Part shown: one piece after another, positions 30,269 through 41,900 of the stretch
Layout of the letters: every line of letters begins with the position of its first letter
Position numbering within the stretch: the stretch's first letter is position 1
NCBI GenBank assembly: GCA_963837265.1
Contig: CAWIMQ010000003.1
Span: 35,951 to 99,950 of the forward strand
DNA length: 64,000 nucleotides
Direction: 5' to 3'
From: DATBLE01 sp963837265
Lineage (GTDB): Bacteria; Actinomycetota; Thermoleophilia; Gaiellales; Gaiellaceae
Made by a program: the position numbers and the translations under genes
The notes under the pieces: model-generated
The model's database searches: none
Seen by the model: the letters and a program-made list of their open reading frames with translations, nothing else
Told to the model about the DNA's origin: nothing

Positions 30269-33200
30269 GCACGGCCGATCGAGATCGGGCAGACGTCAAC
30301 GAGCGCCTGGCGAGGCTCGGCCCGGCCCAGCGCGCCCTGCCTCGAGCGCAGGCTCCTCGAGAAGCGAGCGGCCGCGGCGGCCGCGGCGCGCATACCCCGG
30401 CGGCCGGTGGGCTCGCCGTGCCTGCTCTCGTACTCCCAGGAGCTCCTCTGGCTGCTCAGCCAGCTCGAATCGAGCGGCGTGGCCTACAACGCACCGGCCG
30501 CCTTCCGCCTGCACGGTCCGATCGACGCAACCGCGCTGCAGCAGGCTCTCGACGCGCTCGTCGCCCGGCACGAGATCCTGCGGACCTCCTACGAGGTGAT
30601 CGACGGGCGGCCGATGCAGATCGTCTCGCCCGCGGGAACCGCCGAGCTCCGGCTGGTCGACCTGGCCGGGCTCGGGGAAGCGGAACGAGAGGCCGAGCTC
30701 CACAGGATCCTGCGCGCGGAGTCGGAGCGGCCCTTCGACCTGCGCAGCGATCCCGTGCTCCGTCCGTGGCTGATCGGCCTCGGCGTCGACGACCACGTCT
30801 TCTTCAACGTCATGCACCACATCGCCACCGACGGCTACTCGCGGGCCGTGCTGCACAGCGACCTGACCTCGCTCTACGAGGCGGCGATCGAGGGCAAGGA
30901 CGCGTCGCTCCCGCCGCTGCAGATCCAGTACGCGGACTACGCCGTCTGGCACCGTGAATGGCTGGACGGCGGCGTCCTCGAGCAGCAGCTCGCCTACTGG
31001 AAGGGCATGCTCGGCGCCGCCCCCTCGCGCCTCGAGCTGCCCACCGACCGTCCCCGGCCGCCCGCCCGCACCTACCACGGCGACCACCAGAGCAGGATCC
31101 TCGGCATGCCGGTCCGGCACGGCCTCGAGGCACTCGCACGGGAGGGAGACGGAACGCTCTTCATGGCGCTCCTCGGCGCATTCGCGACGCTTCTCCACCG
31201 CTACTCGGGCCAGGACGACATCGTCATCGGCACCCCGTTCGCGGGCCGCAACCGGCGAGAGCTCGAGGCGATGATCGGCTACTTCATCAACCCGCTCGCT
31301 CTGCGGATCGACCTCACGGGAGATCCGTCGTTCCGCGAGCTGCTCCGCCGCGCCCGTGAGACGACGCTCGGCGCCTTCGCACACGGCGACGTGCCCTACG
31401 AGATGGTCGTCCGGGAGACGACGCCCGAGCGCGACCTCAGCCAGACGCCGGTGTTCCAGGTGATGATGGTCCTCCACAACCCGGAGTGGGAGCGACGCCG
31501 GCCGAAGTTCGAGCCGGCCGGCGTGACCGCGACCGAGGTCGTGCACGAGAAGGGCTTCTCGAAGTTCAACCTCCTGCTCGGCATGAGCCAGCGGCCGAAC
31601 GGCCTGAACACGACCTGGGAGTACAGCACCGAGCTCTTCGACGACGCGACCGCCACTCGGATCTCTAGCCACTTCGAGAAGCTCGTCGAGAGCATCGTCG
31701 AGGATCCGGACCGGCCGATCTCGCGCCTGCCGATGCTGCTCGACGAGGAGCGTCGCGTGATCGTCTCGGACTGGGCGAAGGCCCCCGCCGACTTCCCGAA
31801 GGACGCGATGGTCAAGGACCTGTTCGAGCGGTGGGCGGCGCGCACGCCCGACGCCGACGCGGTCGTCTTCGCCGGGCGAGCGGCGGACGTACGGCGAGCT
31901 CAACGCGCGGGCGAACCGACTCGCCCACCGTCTCCGCGGGCTCGGCGTCGGTCCGGGACCCTCGTCGGCATCTACATGGACAAGTCGCTCGACATCGTCG
32001 CCGCCGTGCTCGGCGTGCTGAAGACGGGCGCCGCGTACATCCCGCTCGACCCGTTCTACCCGCAGGACCGCATCGAGTTCATGCTCGAGGACTCGAAGCC
32101 GGCCGTGCTCGTCACGGCGAGCGGACCCCGGCCGCGCTGACCGTGCCGGACAGCGTGGCGGTCTTCTCGGACTGGGACTCGCTGGACGAGCGAGCCTGCG
32201 GGCGAACCTGCCGACGAGCGCCGGGCCGGACGATCTCGCTTACGTGATCTACACGAGCGGCTCGACCGGGCGCCCCAAGGGGGCGATGATCACGAACCGC
32301 AGCCTCGCGAACGCGTTCTTCGCCTACGAGGAGGCGTACCGGCTGACCGACGAGACGACGAGCCATCTCCAGATGGCGAGCTTCTCCTTCGACGTCTTCA
32401 TCGGCGACGTCGATCCGGTCCCTGCTCTCGGGGTCGAAGCTCGTGCTCTGTCCGCTCGAGGTCGTGGTCGACCCCCCGCGCCTGTACGAGCTCATGGTCT
32501 CCGAGCGGGTCGACTGCGCGGAGTTCGTTCCCGCGGTCGCGACGCTGGTCTTCGAGCACGCCGAGAGCGTCGGGCGGGTCGCTCGACTTCATGCGCGTGA
32601 TCGTCGTCAGCTCGGAGGGGTGGAGAACCGACAAGCACGAGCTCTTCGAGCGGCTCACCGGCCCCGGGACACGGATCATCAACGCCTACGGCCTGACCGA
32701 GGCGACGATCGACAGCACCTACTTCGAGACCGACGGGGAGCTCGTCCCCGACCGCTTCGTCCCGATCGGACGGCCGCTGGCGAACACGCGAGATCTACCT
32801 GCTCGACCGGCACCTGCAGCCGGTTCCGGTCGGGATTCCCGGGCGAGCTCTGCGTCGGCGGCGGGGGTCGCGCTGCGGCTACCTCAACCGGCCCGAGCTG
32901 ACGGCCGAGCGGTTCGTGCCCAATCCGTTCTCGGACGAGCCGGATGCGCGCCTGTACCGGACGGGCGACCTCGCGCGCTGGCTGCCGAGCGGGACGTCGA
33001 GTTCCTCGGCCGCGCCGACCGTCAGATCAAGATCCGCGGCTTCCGGATCGAGCCGGGCGAGATCGAGGCGGCGCTCGAGCGGCATCCGGCGGTGCGCACC
33101 GCCGCGGTCGTCCTCTGGCGAGGCGCGCCGGGCGACCCGCGGCTCGTCGCGTACGTCGAGCCCAACGGAACGCGGCCGATACCGGACTGGCAGAAGCTCC

Positions 33201-33653
33201 GCGACGAGTCTCGGCCGGACAGCTGCCCGGCGTACATGGTGCCGGCGATGTTCCGGCGATGGAGCGGATGCCCTGACGCCGAACGGCAAGCTGGACTCGA
33301 GCGCGCTGCCCGAACCCGAGTCGAGCCTAGCGGACGGCGGCGAGCTCGTCGCCGCCGCAGGACCGAGACGGAGCACGACGATCGCGGCGATCTGAGCGAG
33401 GTGCTCGCGCCGACGCGCAGATCGGCGTGACCGACGACTTCTTCGCGCTCGGCGGCCACTCGCTGCTGGCGATCGCGTGGTCGCGCGGATCCAGGACCGC
33501 TTCGGCGTCGCGCTGCCGATGCGGACGATGTTCGAGGCACCGACGGTCGAGGCGCTCGGCCGCGCGATCGAGGTCGCCCGGGAGGACGGCCCGAGCCAGG
33601 ACGGGCCCGCGCTCGTCCCGGTCGAGCCCGCGCCGCACGGCGCGTCAGCCTAG
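30265..33653 (+). CDS. NRPS6: C-A(Dab-like)-T
   Basis: A single module in the NRPS5 operon. The C domain has an intact HHIATDG. The A domain starts near 31.74 kb; A3 YTSGSTG is near 32.25 kb. The pocket, pieced together across frames, reads DVGEVSAIDK, close to Dab/Orn patterns with Glu and Asp facing a basic side chain. This agrees with the Dab-forming aminotransferase at 44206. The A5 region is NAYGLTE. The carrier (DDFFALGGHSLLAI) is near 33.46 kb and the gene ends at a TAG at 33651-33653. The N-terminal 430 residues are clean after an early frameshift near 30.34 kb, but 31.87-33.42 kb has about ten frameshifts, so pocket residues come from short segments and should be checked on corrected sequence. 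Confidence 0.85.
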
Positions 33654-33915
33654 GGTAGCGACGGGCGGCGGCCGGCCGGGCCCGACCACACTGACGCCTG
33701 ACCCTTCCTTGGTCCCGCAGACTCCTGACGTTGTGGCACGTTTGGACTCGCAAGCCGGTCGAAGACTGTTGCCGTAGCTCTCGCCGCGCCGCGGTTCGCG
33801 GACGCACAGCCGTGGCGGCCGGAGCCGGGCTTTGCCCGGCGGGAGGCCAAGAGCGGCCGGTCAGCGAGCACGCAGAAGGAGGGGGTCCATGGGGGGAACC
33901 ATGGGTTCCCCCACG
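33654..33915. terminator. Convergent intergenic region with two perfect hairpins
   Basis: Between the ends of NRPS6 (plus) and the esterase (minus). One hairpin is GCCGGGC-TTT-GCCCGGC (33824-33840). The other is GGGGGAACC-ATG-GGTTCCCCC (33892-33912), a perfect 9-bp stem placed just after the esterase stop on its strand. Neither has a T-tract, which is normal for high-GC actinobacteria; both could end transcription in either direction. No gene is seen in the remaining bases. Confidence 0.6.
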
Positions 33916-35356
33916 CTAATGCGCGACCCAGAAGTTCCACAGCTCCGCCTCGGAGTTGAGTCCCTGGGCACCGTCGATGCCGTACGCGTGCCCGCCGTGC
34001 GGCACGCTGATCAGGCCGACCGCCCGCGCCGGCCTCGCGCAGGACGAGTAGACGTCCCGCCGAAGCGTCCCGCCGGTTCCGACGGTAGTCGCCGGCGTTC
34101 GCCTGCACCCGTAGCGCCCCGCCAGGTACGAGGCTCCGTCCTGCTGCCCCTCGAAGTAGTGGCTGCCGACGCCGCGGCCGTCGTACGCGACGAAGTCGTC
34201 GGCCTCGCCGGCCTCGAACAGGACCGAGCTGTCCCGGTTGACCAACCGGCAGGTGTTCGCCGCCAGGTTCAGACTCGGGCCGGAGTTCACGAGCGGCGCG
34301 CTGACGATCCCGAACCCGCGGAACAGGCCGTTCGTGGACGGGCTGCACATCAGCTCGACCACGAAGTTGCCGCCCTTCGACGCGCCTGTGACGAACACGC
34401 TCGCCGGGTCGACGTTCTGGGTGCGAAGGACGAAGCGGACGAGGGCGATCATCCCCGGCTTGTCGTCGCACGGGCCCTCTCCCCCGGCGCCGCAGTCGGG
34501 GATCGGAATCGGCTGCCACGGGACAGTCAGCGGGCCGAACCAGAGCGTCGCCACCGCCCTGCTGAACCGGTACGTTCCGGGCCGGTAGACAACGACGATG
34601 AACCGGTTGGCGGTGGCGAGCGCTTCCCAGCTCGCCACCGCCGCGGGAGAGAGGAGCCCGTCCCAGCCAGAAGACCGCCGGGGACCTTGTTGGCGGGCGA
34701 GTTGGCGAGGCCCTTCGGCCTGTAGACCTTGAAGGCCATCGTCTTCGTCTTCGTCCCGCTTCCGTCGTCGACGGTGAAGCTCGTCCACGACGAGGGCATC
34801 GACCCCGCCTCGCACGGGCTGGGGACGCACCTCGCACGTCGAGCCGCCGGTCGCGTCTCGAGCGCCGGCTGCGGGGAAGCCGACGCCCGGACCTGCCCCC
34901 GGATCTCGCCCCGAGGACGGAGCTTCGTGCGCGTGACGACGTACACCCGGCCGGCGAGGAGCGCGTTCACGAGCCGCGTGCCGGCGGCGCTCGCCAGCCC
35001 GACCGATCCGCGGGCGCCCGAGCGGCAGGAGGTGCACAGCCTGGCCAGCACCGGGCCAGTCTCGCCGCGTCCGCCCTTCCGCAACTCGGTCGCGAGCACG
35101 GGACTGCTCAGGCGGAGAGTCCTCAGCTGCCACGCCAGGGTCGACTTGCCGGCGAGGGTCAGGGTTGCGCCGAAGGAGCCTCCGGGCTTCCCGCCGGCTC
35201 GATGCGAGGCCGGGGCCTGGGCGACGAGCGTCGCCGACAGTCGGTATGGCTGGCCCGGACCGGCTCTGCGCGGCCTGCGAGGACGCCCGCGCGGCTCGCG
35301 AGCGCCGCGAGGGCGAGCACGGCGACCGTGACGGTGACTATTCGCGTCATCTGCAT
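33916..35356 (-). CDS. Secreted CHRD-domain protein with a PHB-depolymerase-like esterase domain
   Basis: From ATG 35356 the protein begins with a signal peptide (MQMTRIVTVTVAVLALAALAS). A CHRD-like beta domain follows (YRLSATLVAQ, FGATLTLAGKSTLAWQL, GPVLARLC, GEIRGQV), then an alpha/beta-hydrolase domain with FVTGASKGGN as the GxSxG nucleophile elbow and a C-terminal HGGHAYG for the catalytic His. Esterases of the PHB depolymerase/feruloyl esterase group share this layout. Frameshifts near 34.67 and 35.20 kb join three frames. It acts outside the cell. It sits between two NRPS operons on the other strand. It could hydrolyse a lactone or ester of the product or a polymer, or be unrelated. The CHRD-esterase pairing in one secreted chain is unusual to me. 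Confidence 0.78.
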
Positions 35357-35502
35357 CGGGCGACCTCCCGCATCCCGCTCCCGCGCGTTCCCCGTCCTTC
35401 GCCTCTCGCCCGGATCGGCTCCCGCCGGCCGGCGCGCCCGCGAAGCGTAGCGGGCCGCGCAGGCAGGCCGCGGGCGGGCCCGCCGGCGGCCCGGCGGGCC
35501 CC

Positions 35503-35585
35503 TCGGCCACTCGGCTAGGCTCGCCTGACAGAACTGCCCCCAACGGCGCGTAGGCCGCCCGGGGGGCCGTGACTAGCATCGGAGC
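35503..35585 (+). promoter_or_regulatory. Shared-architecture promoter of NRPS7/NRPS8
   Basis: Palindrome TCGGCCACTCGGCTAG (35503-35518), 31 bp with ACTGCCCCCAACG, GTAGGC (35550-35555), exactly 18 bp, TAGCAT (35574-35579). The sequence from -35 to -10 nearly repeats that of the minus-strand copy at 48727 (GACTAGCATCGGA in both). Confidence 0.8.
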
Positions 35586-35630
35586 GTCGGTACCTCGCCC
35601 ACGCCGTAGCGCGCCGAACGAGCCCTTGCA

Positions 35631-38600
35631 GTGACAGAGATGCTGTCGAACCGCAGTCGCCGACGGGCGAGGTCGTCGTCTTCCCGCTGTCCTTCGCCCA
35701 GCAGCGGCTGTGGTTCCTGGACCACCTCGACCCCGGGAGTGCGGCGTACAACATCCCACTCGTCCTGCGCCTGCGCGGGGTGTTGAACGTCGACGCCCTC
35801 GAGCGACGCGCTCGGCTGCTGGTCGAGCGGCACGAGGCGCTCCGGACGACCTTCCTCGAGGATGGGCGACGAGCCGGTCCAGGTGATCCATCCGGGCTCG
35901 CGCCGCCGCGATCGAGCGGAGTGACTGACTCGAGCTTGCCGAGCAGCACGGCGAGCTCGGCGCCCGGAGAGCTCGCCGACGAGGAGGAGCATCCGCCCCT
36001 TCGACCTGTCCACCGGACCGCTCCTGCGCAGCCGTCCTCGTCCGCACGGCCGCGACGACCACCTCCTGGTCCTGACGATCATCCCATCGTCGCACACGGC
36101 TGGGCGATTCGCGTGCTCGCCGCGCGACCTGGCCCGAGCTCTACGCGGCGCTCGTCACCGGGAGGGAGCCGGCGCTCCCCGCCTTGCCCGTCCAGTACGG
36201 AGACTTCGCGCTCTGGCAGCGAGAGTGGTTTCAGGGAGAGCGGCTCAACCGGGCGCTCGGCGCCTGGGAGGACCGAGCTCGACAGCGCCCCCACCGTGCT
36301 CGATCTTCCCTTCGACCGGCCGCGCCCGGCCCTTCAGCGTCCGATCGCGGTGCCCGCTGCCGGGCGGTCCTCGACGGCGAGCTCGTCGGCAAGCTCGAGC
36401 GCCTGAGCCAGCGAGACGGGCACGACGCTCTTCATGACCTTCCTGGCTGCGTTCTCCGCGCTCCTCGGCCGCTACAGCGGCCAGCGCGAGCTCGTCGTCG
36501 GATCGCCGATCGCGAACCGCAGCCGAACCGAGCTGGAAGACCTGGTGGGGTTCTTCGCGAACACCCTTGCCCTGCGGGCGGACCTGCGCGGGAGCCCGAC
36601 GCTTCCGCGAGCTCCTCGCGCCGGACCCGCGAGACAGCCCTCAGGGCGTACGCGAACCAGGACCTGCCGTTCGAGAAGCTGGTCGCCGAGCTGAATCCCG
36701 AGCCGGAGCCTGAGCCACTCGCCGCTCTTCCAGGTGCTGTTCCAGTTCCAGGACGTCGATCGCCGGGTCCGATCGCGCTCCACGACCTGACCGTCGAGTC
36801 ACGAGGACTTCGACCGGGGGCGCTCGAAGTTCAACCTCGCGCTGTCGCTCAGCAGGGCAGACGGAACCGTCGGAGCGTCCGTCGAGTACAGCACCGACCT
36901 GTTCAGCAGTCCGCGGATCGAGCGGATGCTGGCGAACTTCGAGACGCTCCTCGGGGCCGTGGTCGACGACCCGGATCGATCGATCGACGACGTTGCAGGT
37001 GGTCAGCAACACCGAGCGGGACCGGCTTGCCCGCTGGAACGAGACGGCGACGCGGTACCCGGAACGGACAGGAGCGTGCACGAGCTCGTCGAGGATCAGG
37101 TGCGTCCGCACCCCGGAAGCGGACGGCGGTGACGACCGGCGAGGAGTCACTCGACCTATGCCGAACTGAACTCGCGCGCGAACAGGCTTGCCCGGCGTCT
37201 CCGCGAGGCCGGGGTCGGACCCGACACCCCGGTCGCGATCTGCATGGAGCGCTACGCTCGAGTCCCGCCCGTCGCGGTCCTGGCGGCGCTCAAGGCGGGC
37301 GGCGCGTACGCGCCTCTCGATCCCACCTATCCGGCCGAGCGGCTTCGGTTCATGCTCGAAGACACCGCCGCACCGATGCTCCTCACGCAGATCCGCCTGC
37401 TCGACCGGCTGCCCGAGCACGGCGCCCGCACGATCTGCGTCGACGTCGAGGACGGGGACGATGCCGGCGCCGAGGAGGACCTACCTGTCCTGGGCACTCC
37501 CGACGCTCTGGCGTACGTCCTGTTCACGTCCGGATCGACCGGACGGCCGAAGGGCGCGGCGATGCCGCATCGCACCCTCTCGAACCTGCTCGCCTGGCAG
37601 CGCGACCGCTTCAGCTTCGCACCGGCCGCACGGACGTTGCAGTTCGCGTCGATCAGCTTCGACGTCGCCTTTCAGGAGCTCTTCTCGACCTGGGCGTGCG
37701 GCGGCACGCTCGTGCTGATCGACGAGGAGACTCGGAGAGATCCGGACGCGCTCCTGCAGGCGCTCCGGGGGCACTCCGTCGAGCGCCTGTTCCTCCCCTA
37801 CATCGCACTACAGCAGCTGGCGGAGGCGGCAGTCGAGCGCGGCACGCCTCCGACCTCGCTCCGCGAGGTGATCACCGCCGGGGAGGCGCTGCAGATCACC
37901 CCTGCGATTCGCCGGCTGTTCTCTGCGCTGCCGGCGTGCACCCTGCACAATCAGTACGGGCCGACGGAAAGCCACGTCGTCACCGCCTTCCCCCTCCCAA
38001 GGTCCGCGGAGACATGGCCGGACCGGCCGCCGATCGGGCGACCGATCGCAAACGCCCAGATCCACGTGCTCGACGAGCGTCTCCATCCCGTTCCGGTCGG
38101 CGTCCCCGGAGAGCTGTACATCGGCGGCGACACGCTCGCGCGCGGGTATCTCCACCGCCCCCACCTGACCGCGGAGCGGTTCGTCGCCGATCCGTTCCGG
38201 GCGACGCCGAACACCCGTCTCTACCGGACGGGCGACCGGGCGCGGCACCTCGCGGACGGAAGCATTGAGTTCCTCGGGCGTCTCGACCACCAAGTGAAGG
38301 TTCGCGGCTTCCGCGTCGAGCCCGGGGAGATCGAGGCGGAGCTGACGAAGCACGCGGCGGTGCGCGAGGCGCTCGTCCTCGCCCGCGAGGACGAGCCCGG
38401 CAACCGGCGCCTGGTCGCGTACGTCGTCGCCGACGATTCCGGCTCGCGGGAGCTCGAGGGCGAGCTCCGACGGTTCCTGGGCACCACCCTGCCCGAGTAC
38501 ATGGTCCCGTCGGCGGTCGTCCTCCTCGACGCGTTCCCGTTGAGCCCGAACGGCAAGGTCGACCGCTCGGCGCTGCAGGCCCCCGACGGCACGCGGTCGG

Positions 38601-38935
38601 AGGCGGTCTTCGTCGCGCCGCGCACACCCACGGAAGAGGTCGTCGCACGCGTCTGGAGCGAGGTGCTCGGCGTCGACCCGGTCGGAGCGGAGGACGACTT
38701 CTTCGCGCTCGGCGGGCACTCGTTGCTCGCCACCCGCGTGATCTCGCGGCTCCGCAGGGCGTTCGGCGTCGAGATCGGCCTCCGCAACATGTTCGAGCAG
38801 CCGACCGTGGCCGGGCTCGCCGCCGTCCTCGACGGCCTCGAGACCGAGGAGCAGGATCGGCTCCCCGTGCTGACGCCACTGGACCGTCGGCAGTATCGCC
38901 TCGCGCACTCCCCGGGCCCGGGCGCCGGCACATGA
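35631..38935 (+). CDS. NRPS7: C-A(Pro-like)-T
   Basis: A single module. The C domain opens FPLSFAQQRLWFLDHL. The expected HHxxxDG region is garbled by sequence errors (best reading HPIVAHG near 36.08 kb), so its activity cannot be judged. The A domain (A3 FTSGSTGRPKG near 37.53 kb) is clean; A4 is FDVAFQELF, A5 is NQYGPTESH, and the pocket reads DVQ(F or L)IAQVVK, one or two residues from known Pro patterns. The carrier is LGGHSLLATR near 38.72 kb. At least six frameshifts lie between 35.66 and 37.25 kb; 37.25-38.93 kb is intact. The start is uncertain: GTG 35631 needs a frameshift before the C domain. The stop overlaps the ATG of NRPS8 (ATGA), so this module feeds the terminating one. Confidence 0.88.
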
Positions 38936-41900
38936 GCCAGCCCGTCGTCGAGGACCGCATCTCGAGACCCACAGGGCGCCGGCGAGACCTACTCGTTCCC
39001 GCTCTCGTTCGCGCAGCGGCGCCTCTGGTTCTTGCACCGGCTCGAGCCCGGCTCGGCCTACAACGTCCCGCTGCCGCGCCGGCTGCGCGGGGCGCTCGAC
39101 GTCGGCGCGCTGGAGCGGGCGCTGACCGAGATCGTCGCTCGGCACGAGACCCTGCGGACGACCTTCGGAGAGAACGACGGGGTCCCGTTCCAGCTCGTGC
39201 ACCCGCCCCGGGCGGAGGAACTCGAGATCGTCGACATCAGCGTCGAGCCCGACCCGGAGTCGGAGATGGAGCGCCTGGTCGCGGAGCAGGCGCTGGCGCC
39301 GTTCGATCTCGCCGCCGGGCCGCCGCGTCGGACGGTGCTCCTGCGTCTCGCCCCCAGGACCACGTCCTCGCGCTGACGCTTCACCACATCGTCTGCGACG
39401 GCTGGTCGGTCAGCGTGCTCTTCCGCGAGCTGGGCGCGCCCGACACCGAGTTCACGGGCGGGCCGGCTGCCCGCCTGCCCGAGCTCGCGATCCAGTACGC
39501 GGACTATGCGGTCCACCAGCAGGAGTGGATGCAGGGCGATCTGCGACAGCGGCAGTTGGACTACTGGCGCGCGCACCTCGAAGACGCGCCGACGGCGCTC
39601 GACCTCCCCACCGACCACCCCCGCCCGGCCGTCCAGACCGCCGACGGGGGCCACGTCCTCAGAAGTCCTGCCGCCCGAGCTGCTCGAGCGGCTGAAGGCG
39701 CTCAGCCGGGAGCACGGGTCGACCCTCTTCATGACGCTCCTCGCCGGTTTCTCGGTCCTGCTCGGCCGCTACTCGCGCCAGCGCGAGCTGCTCGTGGGCG
39801 CGCCGGTCGCGAACAGGCATCGCGTGGAGCTCGAAGGCCAGATCGGCTTTCTCACGAACACGCTCGTCCTCCGGCTCGACGCCTCCGGCGAGGCCGGGTT
39901 CCGCGATCTGCTCGCGTCGGTCCGCGAGACCGTGCTCGAAGCCGAGGCGCACCAGGATCTCCCCTTCGAGCTGCTCGTCGAGGAGTTGAACCCGCCGCGC
40001 GACCGGAGCCGCGCGCCGCTGTTCCAGGTCATGTTCTCGTTCTACAGACACGCCCGAGGCCGGCGCGTGGAGCTGCCCGGGCTCACGGTCACGGGCGTCC
40101 GTCTCGGTGGGCGACGACGAAGTTCAACCTGTCGCTCTTCATGCGGGAGTCGCCGGAGGGGCTGCGCGCGACGTTCGAGTACAGCACCGACCTGTTCGAC
40201 CGCGTGACGATCGAGCGGATGGCGGGCCATTTCGAGACCCTGCTTCGGGCCCTGGTCGACGACCCCGCCCGGCCGATCGACGACGCGGAGATCGTCGGCG
40301 AGGACGAGCGACGGCTGGTGCTGACCGAGTGGAACGAGACGGAGCGGCCGTACCCGGCGCAGCGGGTCGACGAGCTGATCGCGGCGCAGGCGGCCGCGAC
40401 GCCCGGGGCCGTCGCGGTCGAGGACAGCGGGCAGCGACTGACGTACGCCGAGCTGGACGAGCGGTCGAGCCGGCTCGCGAACCGTCTGCGGCAGCTCGGC
40501 ATCGGCCCCGACCGCCTGGTCGGCCTCTGCGTCGACCGGACGGCGGGAGCTCCTGGTCGCCGTCCTTGGGATCCTCAAGGCGGGTGGAGCCTACGTCCCC
40601 CTCGATCCCGGCTATCCCGCCGGGCGGCTCGCCTTCATGCTGGAGGACTCGCAGGCGTCGGTCGTCGTCACGCAGGAGCGCCTCCTCCCCGTCATCCCGC
40701 AGACTGCGGCCCAGGTCGTGTGCCTCGACCGCGATTGGGCGGAGCTCGCCGGTCTCCCGGCCGAGGCGCCCGTGAGCGGACCGGACACTCGGAGCAGCCC
40801 GCCGTACGTCGATCTACACCTCGGGCTCGACCGGCACGCCGAAGGGCGTCGAGGTCGCCGCACCGCGGCGCTGGTCGAACCTCCTCGCGTCGATGCGGCA
40901 GGAGCCGGGCATCGCGGCCGGCGACGTGCTGCTCGCGGTCACCACGCTGTCGTTCGACATCGCCGCGGTCTGGAGCTGTACCTGCCGCTCGATCACCGGC
41001 GCGCCGCGTCGTGCGTCGCGCCAGCGGACGCGGCGGCCGACGCGCGCTGGCCGAGCTGCTCGACGCCATCGCGCGCGACGGTCATGCAGGCGACGCCCGC
41101 GACCTGGCGGATGCTGCTCGACGCCGGCTGGGCCGGCCGCGCCGGGCTGAAGGTGCTCTGCCGGCGGCGAGGCGCTGCACGCCGGAGCTGGCCGACGCCG
41201 CTGCCGCGACCCGGCGTGCGGCTGCTCTGGAACATGTACGGCCCGACCGAGACGACGGTCTGCGTCGACGCCGCGCACGGTCGCGACGCGGGCAGGCCCG
41301 CGACGATCGGCCGGCCGATCGCCAACACGACGCTCTACGTGCTCGACGCGCGGCTGCGGCCTGCTGCCGATCGGCGTGCCGGCGAGCTGTACATCGGCGG
41401 CGCCGGCGTCGCCCGCGGCTACCTCGGCCGGCCCGAGCTGACCGCCGAGCGTTCGTCGCCGGACCCGTTCGCGCGACGCCCGGACGCGCGGCTCTACCGC
41501 ACCGGCGACCTCGCGCGCTGCCGCGCCGACGGCGACTCGAGTTCCTCGGCCGCGCTCGACCACCAGGTCAAGATGCGCGGCTACCGCATCGAGCTCGGCG
41601 AGATCGAGGCGCGCTCGCCGCGACACGGCGCGTCCGCGAGGCCGCCGTCGTCGCCCGCGAGGACGGCACGGCGCAGCAGCCGGCTCGTCGCCTACGTCGT
41701 GCCCGTCGCCGCGCCCGGTCCGGCCGCCGGGCCGAGCTGCGCGCGCTACTTGCGCGGACGCTGCCCGACTACATGGTCCCCGCGGCGTTCGTCGTGCTCG
41801 AGCGCTCCCGCTGCACCCCGAACGGCAAGCTCGACCGGAACGCGCTGCCGGATCCCGGACACGAGTCGCTCGGCCTCGTCCACCCTCGGCCGCCGGCGGA

